51,099 nt of DNA from Alphaproteobacteria bacterium 65-37 (GTDB taxonomy: Bacteria > Pseudomonadota > Alphaproteobacteria > Reyranellales > Reyranellaceae): the NCBI GenBank assembly GCA_001897995.1, contig MKRV01000261.1, positions 1 through 51,099 of the forward strand, in the 5' to 3' direction. Under the pieces are notes generated by a model that did not search any database, was not told where the DNA came from, and was given only the letters and a program-made list of their open reading frames with translations. Below are positions 1 to 7,727 of the stretch, piece after piece. The translations under genes and the position numbers were made by a program. The stretch's first letter is position 1, and every line of letters begins with the position of its first letter.

Positions 1-72
1 AAAGCGGCGGCGCCGTCGACAAGTAGGATTGCGCCGTCGGGCGCACGAGATCGCTCAATCGCCTCCTCTCAT

Positions 73-204
73 CCTCCTCTCCCCCTTGGGGAGAGGCTGG
101 GTGAGGGGGACTTCTCAACACGCACACGCTTCCGGGATCCACAGCCCTCACCTCCCCCATGCTTCGCATGGGTCCCCTTCCTCTCCCACTACGTGGGAGA
201 GGAC
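73..204. repeat. Three-hairpin intergenic repeat, copy 1
   Basis: A roughly 130-base element made of three perfect stem-loops. The first has 9-bp arms at 76-84 and 88-96 (CCTCTCCCC / GGGGAGAGG), the second 7-bp arms at 156-162 and 166-172 (CCCATGC / GCATGGG), and the third 10-bp arms at 180-189 and 193-202 (CCTCTCCCAC / GTGGGAGAGG). The outer arms are also complementary to each other and to the GGTGAGGGGG stretch near 100-109, so one long folded structure is possible. A near-identical copy lies at 1348-1483, and only the middle (about 113-143) differs between them. It resembles the dispersed palindromic REP-like repeats of bacterial intergenic DNA; its family is not identified. I see no gene in 1-354, and nothing else recognisable in 1-72 or 205-340. 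Confidence 0.85.
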
Positions 205-354
205 AGATAGACGACACGTGGGAATACGGCAGCGCAAAGACGGAGGATAAAGAAGCGGTATAGCGCTGTGCCCACTTCGACCGCCCGCACGAAGTGCGCT
301 ATTCAAAGGAACCCGGCGTTCGTGGGTTCGTGCGTTTGTCCCTTTCCCGGAGAC

Positions 355-1326
355 ATGATGAAGAGACTACTGGCCGGCTGCCTGCTGGCGTTCTCCGTCC
401 TGGCGGCTTCGAGCGCCATGGCGCAGACCTACCCCTCCAAACCAATCCGTTGGCTGGTGCCCTATCCGGCCGGCGGCGGCTCCGACTTCCTCGCCCGCAC
501 CATCGGCCAGCAGCTCTCGACGCAGGTCGGCCAGCCGGTGATCGTCGACAACAAGCCGGGCGCCAACACCGCCGTCGCCGCCGCCGAGACCGCGCGCGCC
601 GCCCCTGACGGCTACACGATGCTCTCGGCCGACAACGGCACGATGGTGTTCAATCCCGTGCTGTACAAGTCGCTGTCCTACAGCCCCACCAAGGACCTGG
701 CGCCGGTCACCCTGATGGGCCGCTTCCCCATGATCCTGGTGGTCAATCCGGAAAGCGGCATCACCGACGCCAAGGCCTTCATCGAAAAGGCCAAGGCCTC
801 GGCCGAGGGGCTCAACTACGCCTCGGCCGGCGCGGGCAGCCCGCATCATCTCGCCATGGAGCTGCTCAAGGTGGAGACCGGGCTGCGCCTGGTGCATGTC
901 CCCTACCGCGGTGCCGCGCCGGCGCTGACCGACGTGGCCAGCGGCCAGGTGCCCGCCATGATGGTCGATCTCGCCGCCGGCGCCGGCTTCATCAAGGGCG
1001 GCAAGGTGAAGCCGCTGGCCGTCGCCAACGCCGTGCGCCTGCCGCAACTGCCGGATGTCCCGACCTTCGCCGAGCTCGGCTACAAGAATGTCGAGGCAGC
1101 CGCGCTGGTCGGCCTGGTGGTGCCAGCGGCAACGCCCGCCGACACCGTCACCGCCCTCAACAAGCAGATCGTGTCTGCGATCCGCGAACCGGGCGTCAAC
1201 AAGAAGCTCCAGGATTTCGGGGTCGAGCCGGTCGGCAGTACCCCTGCCGAATTCGCCGACCTGCTAAAGAGCGAGACGACCCGCTGGCAGAAGCTCATCC
1301 GCGATCTCGGCATCACGCTCGACTGA
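355..1326 (+). CDS. Bug family (TctC-like) periplasmic solute-binding protein
   Basis: This encodes a periplasmic binding protein of the Bug/TctC family, which captures small carboxylates or related metabolites for tripartite tricarboxylate transporters. The 323-residue length is normal for the family. The N-terminus is a clear signal peptide (MMKRLLAG, a hydrophobic core, then SSAMA before QTYPSKP), followed by the family signature of PSKPIRWLVPYPAGGGSD, DNKPGAN and the GLNYASAGAGSPHH ligand-loop region. I chose the ATG at 355 (358 is equally possible) because the signal peptide begins there and CGGAG lies just upstream; the open frame extends to 268 but that part looks untranslated. No tctA/tctB membrane genes are present, so it is an orphan, as most Bug proteins are. 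It is flanked on both sides by copies of the same palindromic repeat. The ligand cannot be told from sequence. Confidence 0.93.
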   Translation: MMKRLLAGCLLAFSVLAASSAMAQTYPSKPIRWLVPYPAGGGSDFLARTIGQQLSTQVGQPVIVDNKPGANTAVAAAETARAAPDGYTMLSADNGTMVFNPVLYKSLSYSPTKDLAPVTLMGRFPMILVVNPESGITDAKAFIEKAKASAEGLNYASAGAGSPHHLAMELLKVETGLRLVHVPYRGAAPALTDVASGQVPAMMVDLAAGAGFIKGGKVKPLAVANAVRLPQLPDVPTFAELGYKNVEAAALVGLVVPAATPADTVTALNKQIVSAIREPGVNKKLQDFGVEPVGSTPAEFADLLKSETTRWQKLIRDLGITLD

Positions 1327-1347
1327 ACTGCCGACGCCCACTCTCTT

Positions 1348-1483
1348 CCTCCTCTCCCCCTTTTGGGGGGAGAGGCCGGGTGAGGGGGACTTCTCAACCT
1401 GCACACCTTCTCCGTCGCTCGCACCCTCACCTCCCCCATGCTTCGCATGGGTCCCCTTCCTCTCCCACGACGTGGGAGAGGAC
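1348..1483. repeat. Three-hairpin intergenic repeat, copy 2
   Basis: This is the second copy of the element at 73-204, in the same orientation, 21 bases after the stop of the Bug-type gene and 17 bases before the stop of the convergent PEP mutase-family gene. All three stem-loops are conserved: CCTCTCCCCC/GGGGGGAGAGG, CCCATGC/GCATGGG and CCTCTCCCAC/GTGGGAGAGG. The middle differs in sequence and is slightly longer. Placed between two convergent 3' ends, it could also act as a transcription terminator or an RNA 3' end protector. That role is an inference from position only. Confidence 0.85.
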
Positions 1484-1500
1484 TGATGAGTGAGCGCTGC

Positions 1501-2325
1501 CTATTCCTTCATGAAGGCGTTCAGATCCGGCGTCGAAATGGAATGGTCGAGGTAGCCGAAGGTGCCCTTCTCCTTCACTTCCTTGGCGGCTTCGACCAGA
1601 CCGGTCATGGCCGCCCGATAGAGCGAGGTCGCGAGGCTGATTCGCTTGACGCCGGCCGCCTCGAGCTCGGCCTTGCTGAAGGACTTGCCCTTGATGCCGA
1701 CCATGAAGTTGAAGGGCTTCTTCAGTGAGCCGCAGACCTTCTTCACCGCGGCGAGATCGGGCAGGCCCGGCGCAAACAGCACGTCGGCGCCCACCGCTTC
1801 ATAGGCCTGCAAGCGCTTGATGACATCATTGAGGTCGCCCTGCCCGCGCAGGAAGCCTTCGGCACGCGCCGTCAGCACGAACGGCACGGGAAGCGCGCGC
1901 GCCGCTTCGACCGCTGCCTTCACGCGCGCCGCAGCGGTCTCGATGTCGAACAAGGGCTTGTCCTTGTCGCCGGTCGCATCCTCGATCGAACCGCCGACCA
2001 GCCCGGCGCCGGAGGCCTGGCGGATGGTCTCGGCCGCGTCGGCCGGCGCATCGCCGAACCCCTTCTCGAGATCGGCCGCGACCGGCAGGTCGGTGGCGTT
2101 GACGATCAGGCGCGCGTTGGCGAGCGCCTCCTCGCGGCTCACCTTGCCGTCGCGCTTGCCCAGCACGCCCGCCTTGGCGCCGCTGGAAGTCGCCAGCGCT
2201 TCGAAGCCGAGTCCGGCCAGCACACGCGCCGAGCCCGCATCCCACGGATTGGGAATGATGAAAGCACCGGGCGCTTCGTGCAGCTCGCGGAACTTCCGGG
2301 CCTTGTCTGCCTGACTGACACTCAT
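1501..2325 (-). CDS. PEP mutase / isocitrate lyase superfamily protein
   Basis: A 274-residue member of the phosphoenolpyruvate mutase/isocitrate lyase superfamily, whose enzymes make or break C-C or C-P bonds next to a carboxylate on a Mg2+-bound TIM barrel. Visible markers are the N-terminal FIIPNPWDAGSARVL, the conserved acidic strand AADLEKGFGD (D85, E87), GGSIEDATGD (E115, D116) and TARAE (R154). The loop AKAGVLGKRDG replaces the KKCGH motif of true isocitrate lyase, so it is not that enzyme. It may be an oxaloacetate decarboxylase-like, 2-methylisocitrate lyase-like or phosphonopyruvate-type enzyme; the subfamily cannot be settled. The start at 2325 is chosen because AGGGGGA precedes it. 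It lies 24 bases after the GFA family gene and is probably cotranscribed with it. A phosphonate link is tempting because phn genes are nearby, but it is unproven. Confidence 0.85.
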   Translation of the reverse strand: MSVSQADKARKFRELHEAPGAFIIPNPWDAGSARVLAGLGFEALATSSGAKAGVLGKRDGKVSREEALANARLIVNATDLPVAADLEKGFGDAPADAAETIRQASGAGLVGGSIEDATGDKDKPLFDIETAAARVKAAVEAARALPVPFVLTARAEGFLRGQGDLNDVIKRLQAYEAVGADVLFAPGLPDLAAVKKVCGSLKKPFNFMVGIKGKSFSKAELEAAGVKRISLATSLYRAAMTGLVEAAKEVKEKGTFGYLDHSISTPDLNAFMKE

Positions 2326-2349
2326 GACCGTCCCCCTACTCGTAACCAC

Positions 2350-2721
2350 CTACAGGCTTCGCCCGTCGAACGGGCGGGCCGGGAGTTTGTCCACGTCCAT
2401 GCCGTCGATGCAACGAAGATTGATGCCGACGGTCGCCGTCCCGTCCGGCATCGTTCCCTCGGCAAAGGTTTCGATGCCGCACGTGGTGCAGCGACGATGG
2501 CGAAGCCGCTTCTTACCGAACTGATAGTCGGTGAGCTCGCGGTTTCCGGACTTCAATGTCAGCGCGCTGCGCGGTGCAAAGGCCCAGACGGCGCCGAGCC
2601 GGCTGCAGATCGAGCAGTTGCACTTGATGGCGCCCGCAAGATCGAGCGCGACGTCGTAGCTGACGGCGCCGCAATGGCAGCTTCCCGAATAGGACTTCGT
2701 CTCTGACTTCGTCTGGGACAT
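2350..2721 (-). CDS. GFA (glutathione-dependent formaldehyde-activating enzyme/CENP-V) family protein
   Basis: A small zinc-binding protein of 123 residues with the GFA fold. The cysteine pattern is complete: SCHCGAVSYDV near residue 15, CNCSIC near 34-39, and CTTCGIETF near 79. The start at 2721 is chosen over the longer frame (2742) because GAGGAG sits six bases upstream of it. Family members bind Zn through these cysteines. The founding member adds formaldehyde to glutathione, but most homologues have no demonstrated activity, so substrate assignment would be a guess. It is the first gene of a probable two-gene unit with the PEP mutase-family gene and lies 89 bases beyond the stop of the aldehyde dehydrogenase gene. 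Confidence 0.85.
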   Translation of the reverse strand: MSQTKSETKSYSGSCHCGAVSYDVALDLAGAIKCNCSICSRLGAVWAFAPRSALTLKSGNRELTDYQFGKKRLRHRRCTTCGIETFAEGTMPDGTATVGINLRCIDGMDVDKLPARPFDGRSL

Positions 2722-2810
2722 GGCGTGCTCCTCATCGGCCATGTTCCCTATACGTTCTTTTCTGGAAGCGCGCTACTATCGTTGTCGAGTAGTGACGTCG
2801 AGCTTCGAGG

Positions 2811-4277
2811 TCAGACCAAGCCCGAGCCCGGCCAGGGCAAGGACCAAGTCTTCACATTGGTGAAGCTCTTCATCGCCTCCAGGACGCCTTCCTTGTAGCC
2901 GAGGCCGGAGTCCTTGATGCCACCGAAGGGTGACATTTCGATGCGATAGCCCGGCACTTCCCAGACATTGACGGTGCCGACCTGAAGCTCGTCGACGAAG
3001 CGCGTGATGTAGTCCAGGCGGTCGGTGCAGACGCCCGACGAAAGCCCGTAAGCGGTGCCGTTGGACACGCGGATCGCGTCGGCGATGTCCTTCACACGGA
3101 TGATGGGGATCGCCGGGCCGAAAGTCTCCTCGCGGACGAGCTCGGCCTGCGGGTCGACATGATCGACCACCGTGGGCGGAAAGAGCGCCCCGCGTCGGTC
3201 GTTGCCATGCAGCAGCCTGGCGCCGTGCTTGGCCACAGCCTCGCTGACGCGGTTCTGGAAGAGCGTCGCGGCACGCTCGTGAATCACGGTGCCGACGTCG
3301 GTTTCAGGATCGAGCGGATCGCCCGCCTTCAGCTTCTTCGCCTTGGCGAGGACGCGCTCGACGAAGGCGTCGGCTACCTTGTCGACGACCAGGATGCGCT
3401 TCACTGCCGTGCACCGCTGGCCCGAATTCTTGGTGGCACCGGCAACGGCAAGCTCGGCCGCCTTGTCGAGGTCGGCGTCCTCCATGACGATCAGCGGGTC
3501 GTTGCCGCCCAGCTCGAGCACGATGCGCTTGTAGCCCGCCTTCTCGGCGATGTACTTGCCGACCCGCACCGAGCCCGTAAAGGTCACCAGGTCGGCGCGC
3601 GGATCGACGATCATGGCGTCACCGATGTCCGACGGATTGCCGGTGATGACGGACAGCATCTCCGGCGGCAGGCCGGCTTCATAGAGTGTGTCGGCCAGGA
3701 ACAGCGCGGTGAGCGGCGTCAGTTCCGTGGGCTTCAGCACCACGCAGTTGTTGGTGGCGAAGGCCGGTGCCAGCTTGTGCGCCACCATGTTCAGCGGATG
3801 ATTGAAGGGCGTGATCGCCGAAATGGCGTTCAGCGGCTGGCGCAGAGTGAAGATCTTGCGCGACTTGCCGTGCGGCGTGAGATCACACGAGAAGGTCTGG
3901 CCATCGTCCTGCAGGCAGAGCTGGCCGGCGAAGGTGAAGACGTCGTAGGCCCGGCCGACCTCGTAGAGCGAGTCCTTGAGGCAGAGCCCGGACTCCAGGG
4001 TGATCAGGCGCGACAGCTCCTCCTTGCGCGATACCAGGAGGTCGGCGGTCTTGAGCAGGATCTGCTGGCGTTGATAGCGCGTCAGCTTCGGCTTGTAGTC
4101 GTGCGCAATCTGGAAGGCCTCGGCGACCAGCTCGGGCGTGGCCCGCGGCACCGTGCCGACCAGGCGATTATCCCACGGGAAGTGCACTTCGAGCCGGTTG
4201 CCGGTGTCGACCTTGCGGCCGGCGATGCGCAACTGTTCGTGCCGCACGTCGGAGCCGGTGCGGGTGATCGTGTCCAT
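2811..4277 (-). CDS. phnY: Phosphonoacetaldehyde dehydrogenase (PhnY-like aldehyde dehydrogenase)
   Basis: An NAD(P)-dependent aldehyde dehydrogenase of 488 residues, normal full length. The catalytic set is visible: Asn159 in TPFNHPLN, the cofactor loop FTGSVRVGK near 233-241, the general base Glu255 in LELGGNDP, and the nucleophile Cys289 in [11 protein letters not shown]. It is assigned as PhnY, which oxidises phosphonoacetaldehyde to phosphonoacetate, because it directly follows phosphonoacetate hydrolase (9-base gap) and AEP transaminase genes, the known three-step route described in Sinorhizobium meliloti. Taken alone, the sequence could be another ALDH of the succinate semialdehyde/lactaldehyde type. 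GAGAGG precedes the ATG at a suitable distance. It is the last gene of the phnW-phnA-phnY operon. Confidence 0.9.
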   Translation of the reverse strand: MDTITRTGSDVRHEQLRIAGRKVDTGNRLEVHFPWDNRLVGTVPRATPELVAEAFQIAHDYKPKLTRYQRQQILLKTADLLVSRKEELSRLITLESGLCLKDSLYEVGRAYDVFTFAGQLCLQDDGQTFSCDLTPHGKSRKIFTLRQPLNAISAITPFNHPLNMVAHKLAPAFATNNCVVLKPTELTPLTALFLADTLYEAGLPPEMLSVITGNPSDIGDAMIVDPRADLVTFTGSVRVGKYIAEKAGYKRIVLELGGNDPLIVMEDADLDKAAELAVAGATKNSGQRCTAVKRILVVDKVADAFVERVLAKAKKLKAGDPLDPETDVGTVIHERAATLFQNRVSEAVAKHGARLLHGNDRRGALFPPTVVDHVDPQAELVREETFGPAIPIIRVKDIADAIRVSNGTAYGLSSGVCTDRLDYITRFVDELQVGTVNVWEVPGYRIEMSPFGGIKDSGLGYKEGVLEAMKSFTNVKTWSLPWPGSGLV

Positions 4278-4286
4278 GTGAGCCTC

Positions 4287-5555
4287 TCAGGCGACGAGAT
4301 TGAGGGCGAGATCGAAGGCGTCGAAATTGCGCCAGTGCCGCGATCCGGCGACAGTGCCATCCGCCAGCTTGCGGTTGCAGATCAGCGGCACCTTCTGCTC
4401 GGAGATGCCACCGTGGCTGCGCAGCGGCTCGGTGAGCCCCGAAAGGTCGTGGCGTGCCGCCGATGTGCCCAACACCTTGTGCTTGGTCGACACGACGATC
4501 AGGTCGCCAAGGCGATCCGCCGGCAGCTCGAAGCGCGCCGCCGCTTCCGCCTTCGACAGGGCAGCCTCGATCCCCGGCAGGGCCTTCAGCTTGGCGGCAG
4601 CGTCGGGCGCCGTCGTGCCCTGCGGCAGGTAGACGACCGCGAAGGATCCCAGCGCCCCGTGATGCACGACATAGGGATCGGTGATCGGCAGGATCACCCG
4701 GGCCTTGTCCTTGCCGAGCCAGCCGTCGAACAGATCCTGCAGGTAAATCACGTCCGGCTGGCCGTCGCTGCCGAACTTGGCGTTCATGCCGTGATCGGCC
4801 GTGACGACGATGGTGCAGCCCATGGCATCGAGCTTGGCGAGGTAGCCGTCCATCATGGCGTAGAAGGCATTGGCAACCGGCGTGCCCGGGGCATGCTTGT
4901 GCTGGATGTAGTCGGTGGTGGAGAGATACATGATCTCCGGCCGGTCGCGTTCCATGAGCTTCACGCCGGCGGCGAAGACGAACTCCGACAGGGCGGCGCT
5001 GTAGACGTCGGGCACGGCCATGCCGACCAGCTCGTTCACCTTGTCGATGCCGTTCTCCGCCAGGGTCGCCTTGTCGGACTTCTCCGAGGAGAAGGCGCAG
5101 GCCTTGCCCGCCCCAAGCTCCAGTCCCTTGCCCAGCAAACCGCGCAGCTTGTCCTTGGCCGTGACGACGGCGATGCGGCAGCCGGCGCGTTGAAAAGCCG
5201 GGAACAGCGTCTCGACCCGCAGGAACTTTGGATCGTTCATCATCACTTCCTTGCCCGTCTCGGGATCGAGGAAGTAGTTGCCGCAAATGCCGTGCACCTC
5301 GGGCGGACGGCCGGTGACGATGGAAAGGTTGTTGGGATTGGTGAAGGACGGCACCACGCAGTCGCCCACGAGGTTGGCGCCGTTTCCGAGCACCTTGCCG
5401 AACCAGGGCGCCTGCCCCGCCTCCACGGCGCGCTCGATGTAGCCGGGCTCGGAGCCGTCGACGCAAACCACGACGACCGGCTGCTTGGGCAGGCGATAGC
5501 GTCGGCCGTTGACGGCGATTTCGCCACCGGTGGTGTTCAGACTGTCAGGCGCCAT
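4287..5555 (-). CDS. phnA: Phosphonoacetate hydrolase PhnA
   Basis: This protein hydrolyses phosphonoacetate to acetate and inorganic phosphate, the C-P bond-breaking step of the pathway. It is a di-zinc enzyme of the alkaline phosphatase superfamily, 422 residues long as expected. All metal and nucleophile positions can be picked out: D33 in VCVDGSEP, the nucleophile T72 in PSFTNPNN, D215 and H219 in TTDYIQHKHAPG, D254/H255 in TADHGMN, and H381 in RSHGGISEQ. The stretch PSFTNPNNLSIVTGRPP followed by HGICGNYF is typical of PhnA rather than of nucleotide pyrophosphatases. The start at 5555 has AGGGAG upstream; the gene begins 11 bases after the phnW stop and ends 9 bases before phnY, so the three form one operon. 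It should not be confused with the unrelated E. coli gene also named phnA. Confidence 0.95.
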   Translation of the reverse strand: MAPDSLNTTGGEIAVNGRRYRLPKQPVVVVCVDGSEPGYIERAVEAGQAPWFGKVLGNGANLVGDCVVPSFTNPNNLSIVTGRPPEVHGICGNYFLDPETGKEVMMNDPKFLRVETLFPAFQRAGCRIAVVTAKDKLRGLLGKGLELGAGKACAFSSEKSDKATLAENGIDKVNELVGMAVPDVYSAALSEFVFAAGVKLMERDRPEIMYLSTTDYIQHKHAPGTPVANAFYAMMDGYLAKLDAMGCTIVVTADHGMNAKFGSDGQPDVIYLQDLFDGWLGKDKARVILPITDPYVVHHGALGSFAVVYLPQGTTAPDAAAKLKALPGIEAALSKAEAAARFELPADRLGDLIVVSTKHKVLGTSAARHDLSGLTEPLRSHGGISEQKVPLICNRKLADGTVAGSRHWRNFDAFDLALNLVA

Positions 5556-5566
5556 CTCGCTACTCC

Positions 5567-6733
5567 CTACTCTGCCGCCAGCGCGGGGCCGCCGTTGGAA
5601 ACACGCATCTCGTCGAGGACCTCGCGCACCGCCGCCAGCGCGTCCTTCATCTGCTCCGGATAGAGCCGCCCGATGCAGCCCATGCGGAAGGACTCCGCGA
5701 CCGTGAGCTTGCCCGGATAGATGACATAGCCGCGATCCTTCAACCCGTCATAGAACTGCTGGAAGACGAACCGGGGATCGGTCGGCATGTGGAACGTGAC
5801 GATGATCGGCGCCTGCAGCCGATCGGCCAGCAGGGTACGGAAGCCCATGGCGCGCATGCCGTCGATCAGGACCTTGGCGTTCTCGCGATAGCGCTTGCCG
5901 CGCCCAGCCACGCCGCCTTCGGCGGCATGCTCCTCGATCGCTTTGCCCAGCGCCACGATGACATGGATCGGCGGCGTGAAACGGTATTGCCCGGTCTTGG
6001 CGAAGCCCTCGGCCTGGTCGAACAGATCCAGCACCAGGGTGGTAGCGTTGCCCTTGCACGCGGCCAGTGCCTCCTTGCGGCAGACGACAAAGCCCAACCC
6101 CGGCACACCTTCGAGGCACTTGTTCGACGATGCCGCCAGTGCATCGTAAGGCACTTTGCGAGCATCGATCTCCAGCGCCCCGAAGGCCGACATCGAATCG
6201 ACCAGCAGGCGGCGGCCGTGCCGGGCCACCAGGGCGGCCAGCTCGGCGATCGGATTAAGGATCCCCGAAGTAGTCTCGCAATGGACGGCGAAGACATGCG
6301 TGATCGCCTTGTCGCCCGCCAGCAGGGCGTCGAGCGCGGCGAGATCGGGCGGCGTATCCTCCGGTGTCTCATAGGTCGCGACAGCCCGACCAGCGATCTC
6401 GGCAATCTTGCGGGCGCGCTGGCCGTAGGCGCCGTTCATGACCACGAGGAGCTTGCCGGTACGCGGCACGAACGTGGTGATCATGGCCTCGACGGCGAAG
6501 GTGCCCGAGCCCTGCACCGGCACGGTAACGTGGGTACCCTGGGCTCCGGCCAACTCGACGATCTTCTCCAGCACCATCTTGTTGATGGCGACGAAGCCCT
6601 GGTCGCGCGACCCCCAGTCGTGGACCATGGCCTGCTTGACGCTGGCGGACGTTGTGAGCGGGCCGGGCGTCAGCAGCAGCGGATCACCGGTCTCGGAGGC
6701 AGCTCTGCCAGTCGTCGCTTTGTCAGTCGTCAT
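5567..6733 (-). CDS. phnW: 2-aminoethylphosphonate-pyruvate transaminase PhnW
   Basis: A PLP-dependent class V aminotransferase of 388 residues that converts 2-aminoethylphosphonate and pyruvate to phosphonoacetaldehyde and alanine, the entry step of the pathway. Family markers are LLLTPGPLTTSASVK near residue 19, the RDWGSRD-like HDWGSRDQGF near 38-47, QGSGTFAVEA near 74-83, the cofactor aspartate D179 in LLVDSMSAFG, and the PLP lysine K205 in ASSNKCLEG. It is the first gene of phnW-phnA-phnY and is divergent from a LysR regulator across 72 bases. No good ribosome binding site precedes the ATG at 6733, but no in-frame alternative keeps the conserved N-terminus. The C-terminal roughly 15 residues (RVSNGGPALAAE) are ordinary low-conservation tail. 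Confidence 0.95.
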   Translation of the reverse strand: MTTDKATTGRAASETGDPLLLTPGPLTTSASVKQAMVHDWGSRDQGFVAINKMVLEKIVELAGAQGTHVTVPVQGSGTFAVEAMITTFVPRTGKLLVVMNGAYGQRARKIAEIAGRAVATYETPEDTPPDLAALDALLAGDKAITHVFAVHCETTSGILNPIAELAALVARHGRRLLVDSMSAFGALEIDARKVPYDALAASSNKCLEGVPGLGFVVCRKEALAACKGNATTLVLDLFDQAEGFAKTGQYRFTPPIHVIVALGKAIEEHAAEGGVAGRGKRYRENAKVLIDGMRAMGFRTLLADRLQAPIIVTFHMPTDPRFVFQQFYDGLKDRGYVIYPGKLTVAESFRMGCIGRLYPEQMKDALAAVREVLDEMRVSNGGPALAAE

Positions 6734-6805
6734 GGGCGGATGATCGGCTCGCGGTTTCTATCCGTCCAGTATATATTGCATATGCTACCTATCGGTTTCT
6801 TCTAT
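6734..6805. promoter_or_regulatory. Divergent phnW / lysR control region
   Basis: A 72-base gap between the divergent phnW and LysR genes. It holds an AT-rich core (about 6769-6790) containing the 8-bp palindrome GCATATGC at 6778-6785, flanked by two direct repeats CGGTTTCT at 6752-6759 and 6793-6800, 41 bases apart (about four helical turns). This is the usual place for a LysR-type operator and both promoters. Exact -35/-10 boxes are not clear, and the LysR start lies so close that its message may have almost no leader. Confidence 0.5.
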
Positions 6806-7672
6806 ATGACACCCACTCAGCTCCGCGCCTTCCATCTCGTTGCCGAAGCCGGCTCCTTCTCCGCCGCCGCCCGCGCCTCCGGCCTCAGCCAGCCCAACCT
6901 CTCGGGCCAGGTGACCGCGCTCGAAAAGAGCTACGGCGTACGTCTGTTCGACCGCAAGAGCCGCAACGTGACGCCGACCGAAACCGGCCGCCAGTTGCAC
7001 GGCATCACGACGCGGCTGTTCGCTGTGCAGGACGAAGCACAGGCCCTGCTGGCCGGCGAGCGGGCCCTGTCGCGGGGCCATCTGCGGATTGCCGCCGACT
7101 CCGTCCACCATGTCGTGCCGATCATGGGCGCCCTGCGGGAACGTGCCGGCAGCCTCACCTTCGCCCTGTCGATCGACAACTCCGCGGTGGTGCTGGACCG
7201 CCTGCTGCGGCACGAGGCGGACGTCGCCGTGATGGCCAAGAGCGTTTCCGATCCACGCATGCATACCGTACGGCTGCGCACCGATCGCGTGGTGCTGTTC
7301 GCACCAGTACGGCACGCGCTGGCGCGGCGGCGGCGGGCGCCGCTCGCGGCCTTGTCGGGGCAGGAACTCGTTCTGCGCGAACGCGGCTCGATCACCCGCG
7401 AGGCACTCGAGCAGGCCATGGCGGCGGCCGACATCAGACCAGGCGCTATCGTCGAGGTTCAGACCCGCGAAGGGGTGCGCGAAGCGGTCGCGGCAGGTTT
7501 CGGCATCGGCGCCGTCTTCGAGAGCGAGCTGGGCGAGGATCGTCGCTTTCGCAGTATCGCTATTGCCGACCGCGATCTCGCCGTGGCCGAATATGCCGTC
7601 TGCCTTCAGGAGCGGCGCCGTGTGGCGCTGGTCCGCGCTTTCATGGACGAGGCAAGTAGGCTTGCCGCGTAA
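6806..7672 (+). CDS. LysR family regulator, likely of phnWAY
   Basis: A LysR-type transcriptional regulator of 288 residues. The N-terminal winged helix-turn-helix is complete (TPTQLRAFHLVAEAGSF, then SAAARASGLSQPNLSGQVTALE near residues 18-40 and GVRLFDRKSRNVTPTETG). It is followed by a substrate-binding effector domain with the usual GHLRIAADS entry near residue 92 and GFGIGAVFESEL near the C-terminal end. I set the start at the ATG at 6806, which gives the canonical N-terminus; an in-frame ATG at 6782 is possible, and the frame stays open far upstream antisense to phnW, which I treat as non-coding. There is no clear Shine-Dalgarno site. Divergence from phnW and the known pairing of LysR regulators with AEP operons suggest that it responds to AEP or a pathway intermediate, not to phosphate. 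Confidence 0.92.
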   Translation: MTPTQLRAFHLVAEAGSFSAAARASGLSQPNLSGQVTALEKSYGVRLFDRKSRNVTPTETGRQLHGITTRLFAVQDEAQALLAGERALSRGHLRIAADSVHHVVPIMGALRERAGSLTFALSIDNSAVVLDRLLRHEADVAVMAKSVSDPRMHTVRLRTDRVVLFAPVRHALARRRRAPLAALSGQELVLRERGSITREALEQAMAAADIRPGAIVEVQTREGVREAVAAGFGIGAVFESELGEDRRFRSIAIADRDLAVAEYAVCLQERRRVALVRAFMDEASRLAA

Positions 7673-7727
7673 CAATATGGTCAAAAAACTTTAACACTCT
7701 GATGTCGAGGCGTAGGGTTCGCCGATC

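Noticed and set aside
268..354. Extended N-terminus of the Bug-type protein upstream of 355.
   Set aside because: The signal peptide begins at 355/358 and the added 29 residues do not look like a leader.
1501..2325. Assigning the superfamily gene as isocitrate lyase or phosphonopyruvate hydrolase.
   Set aside because: The isocitrate lyase KKCG motif is absent, and no feature visible here separates the PEP mutase-family branches.
3159..5663. An 834-codon open frame on the plus strand opposite the phnY and phnA genes.
   Set aside because: It is antisense to two genes with intact catalytic motifs, and its product is a compositionally biased His/Arg/Asp-rich string with no recognisable domain. 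Long antisense frames are expected in GC-rich DNA.
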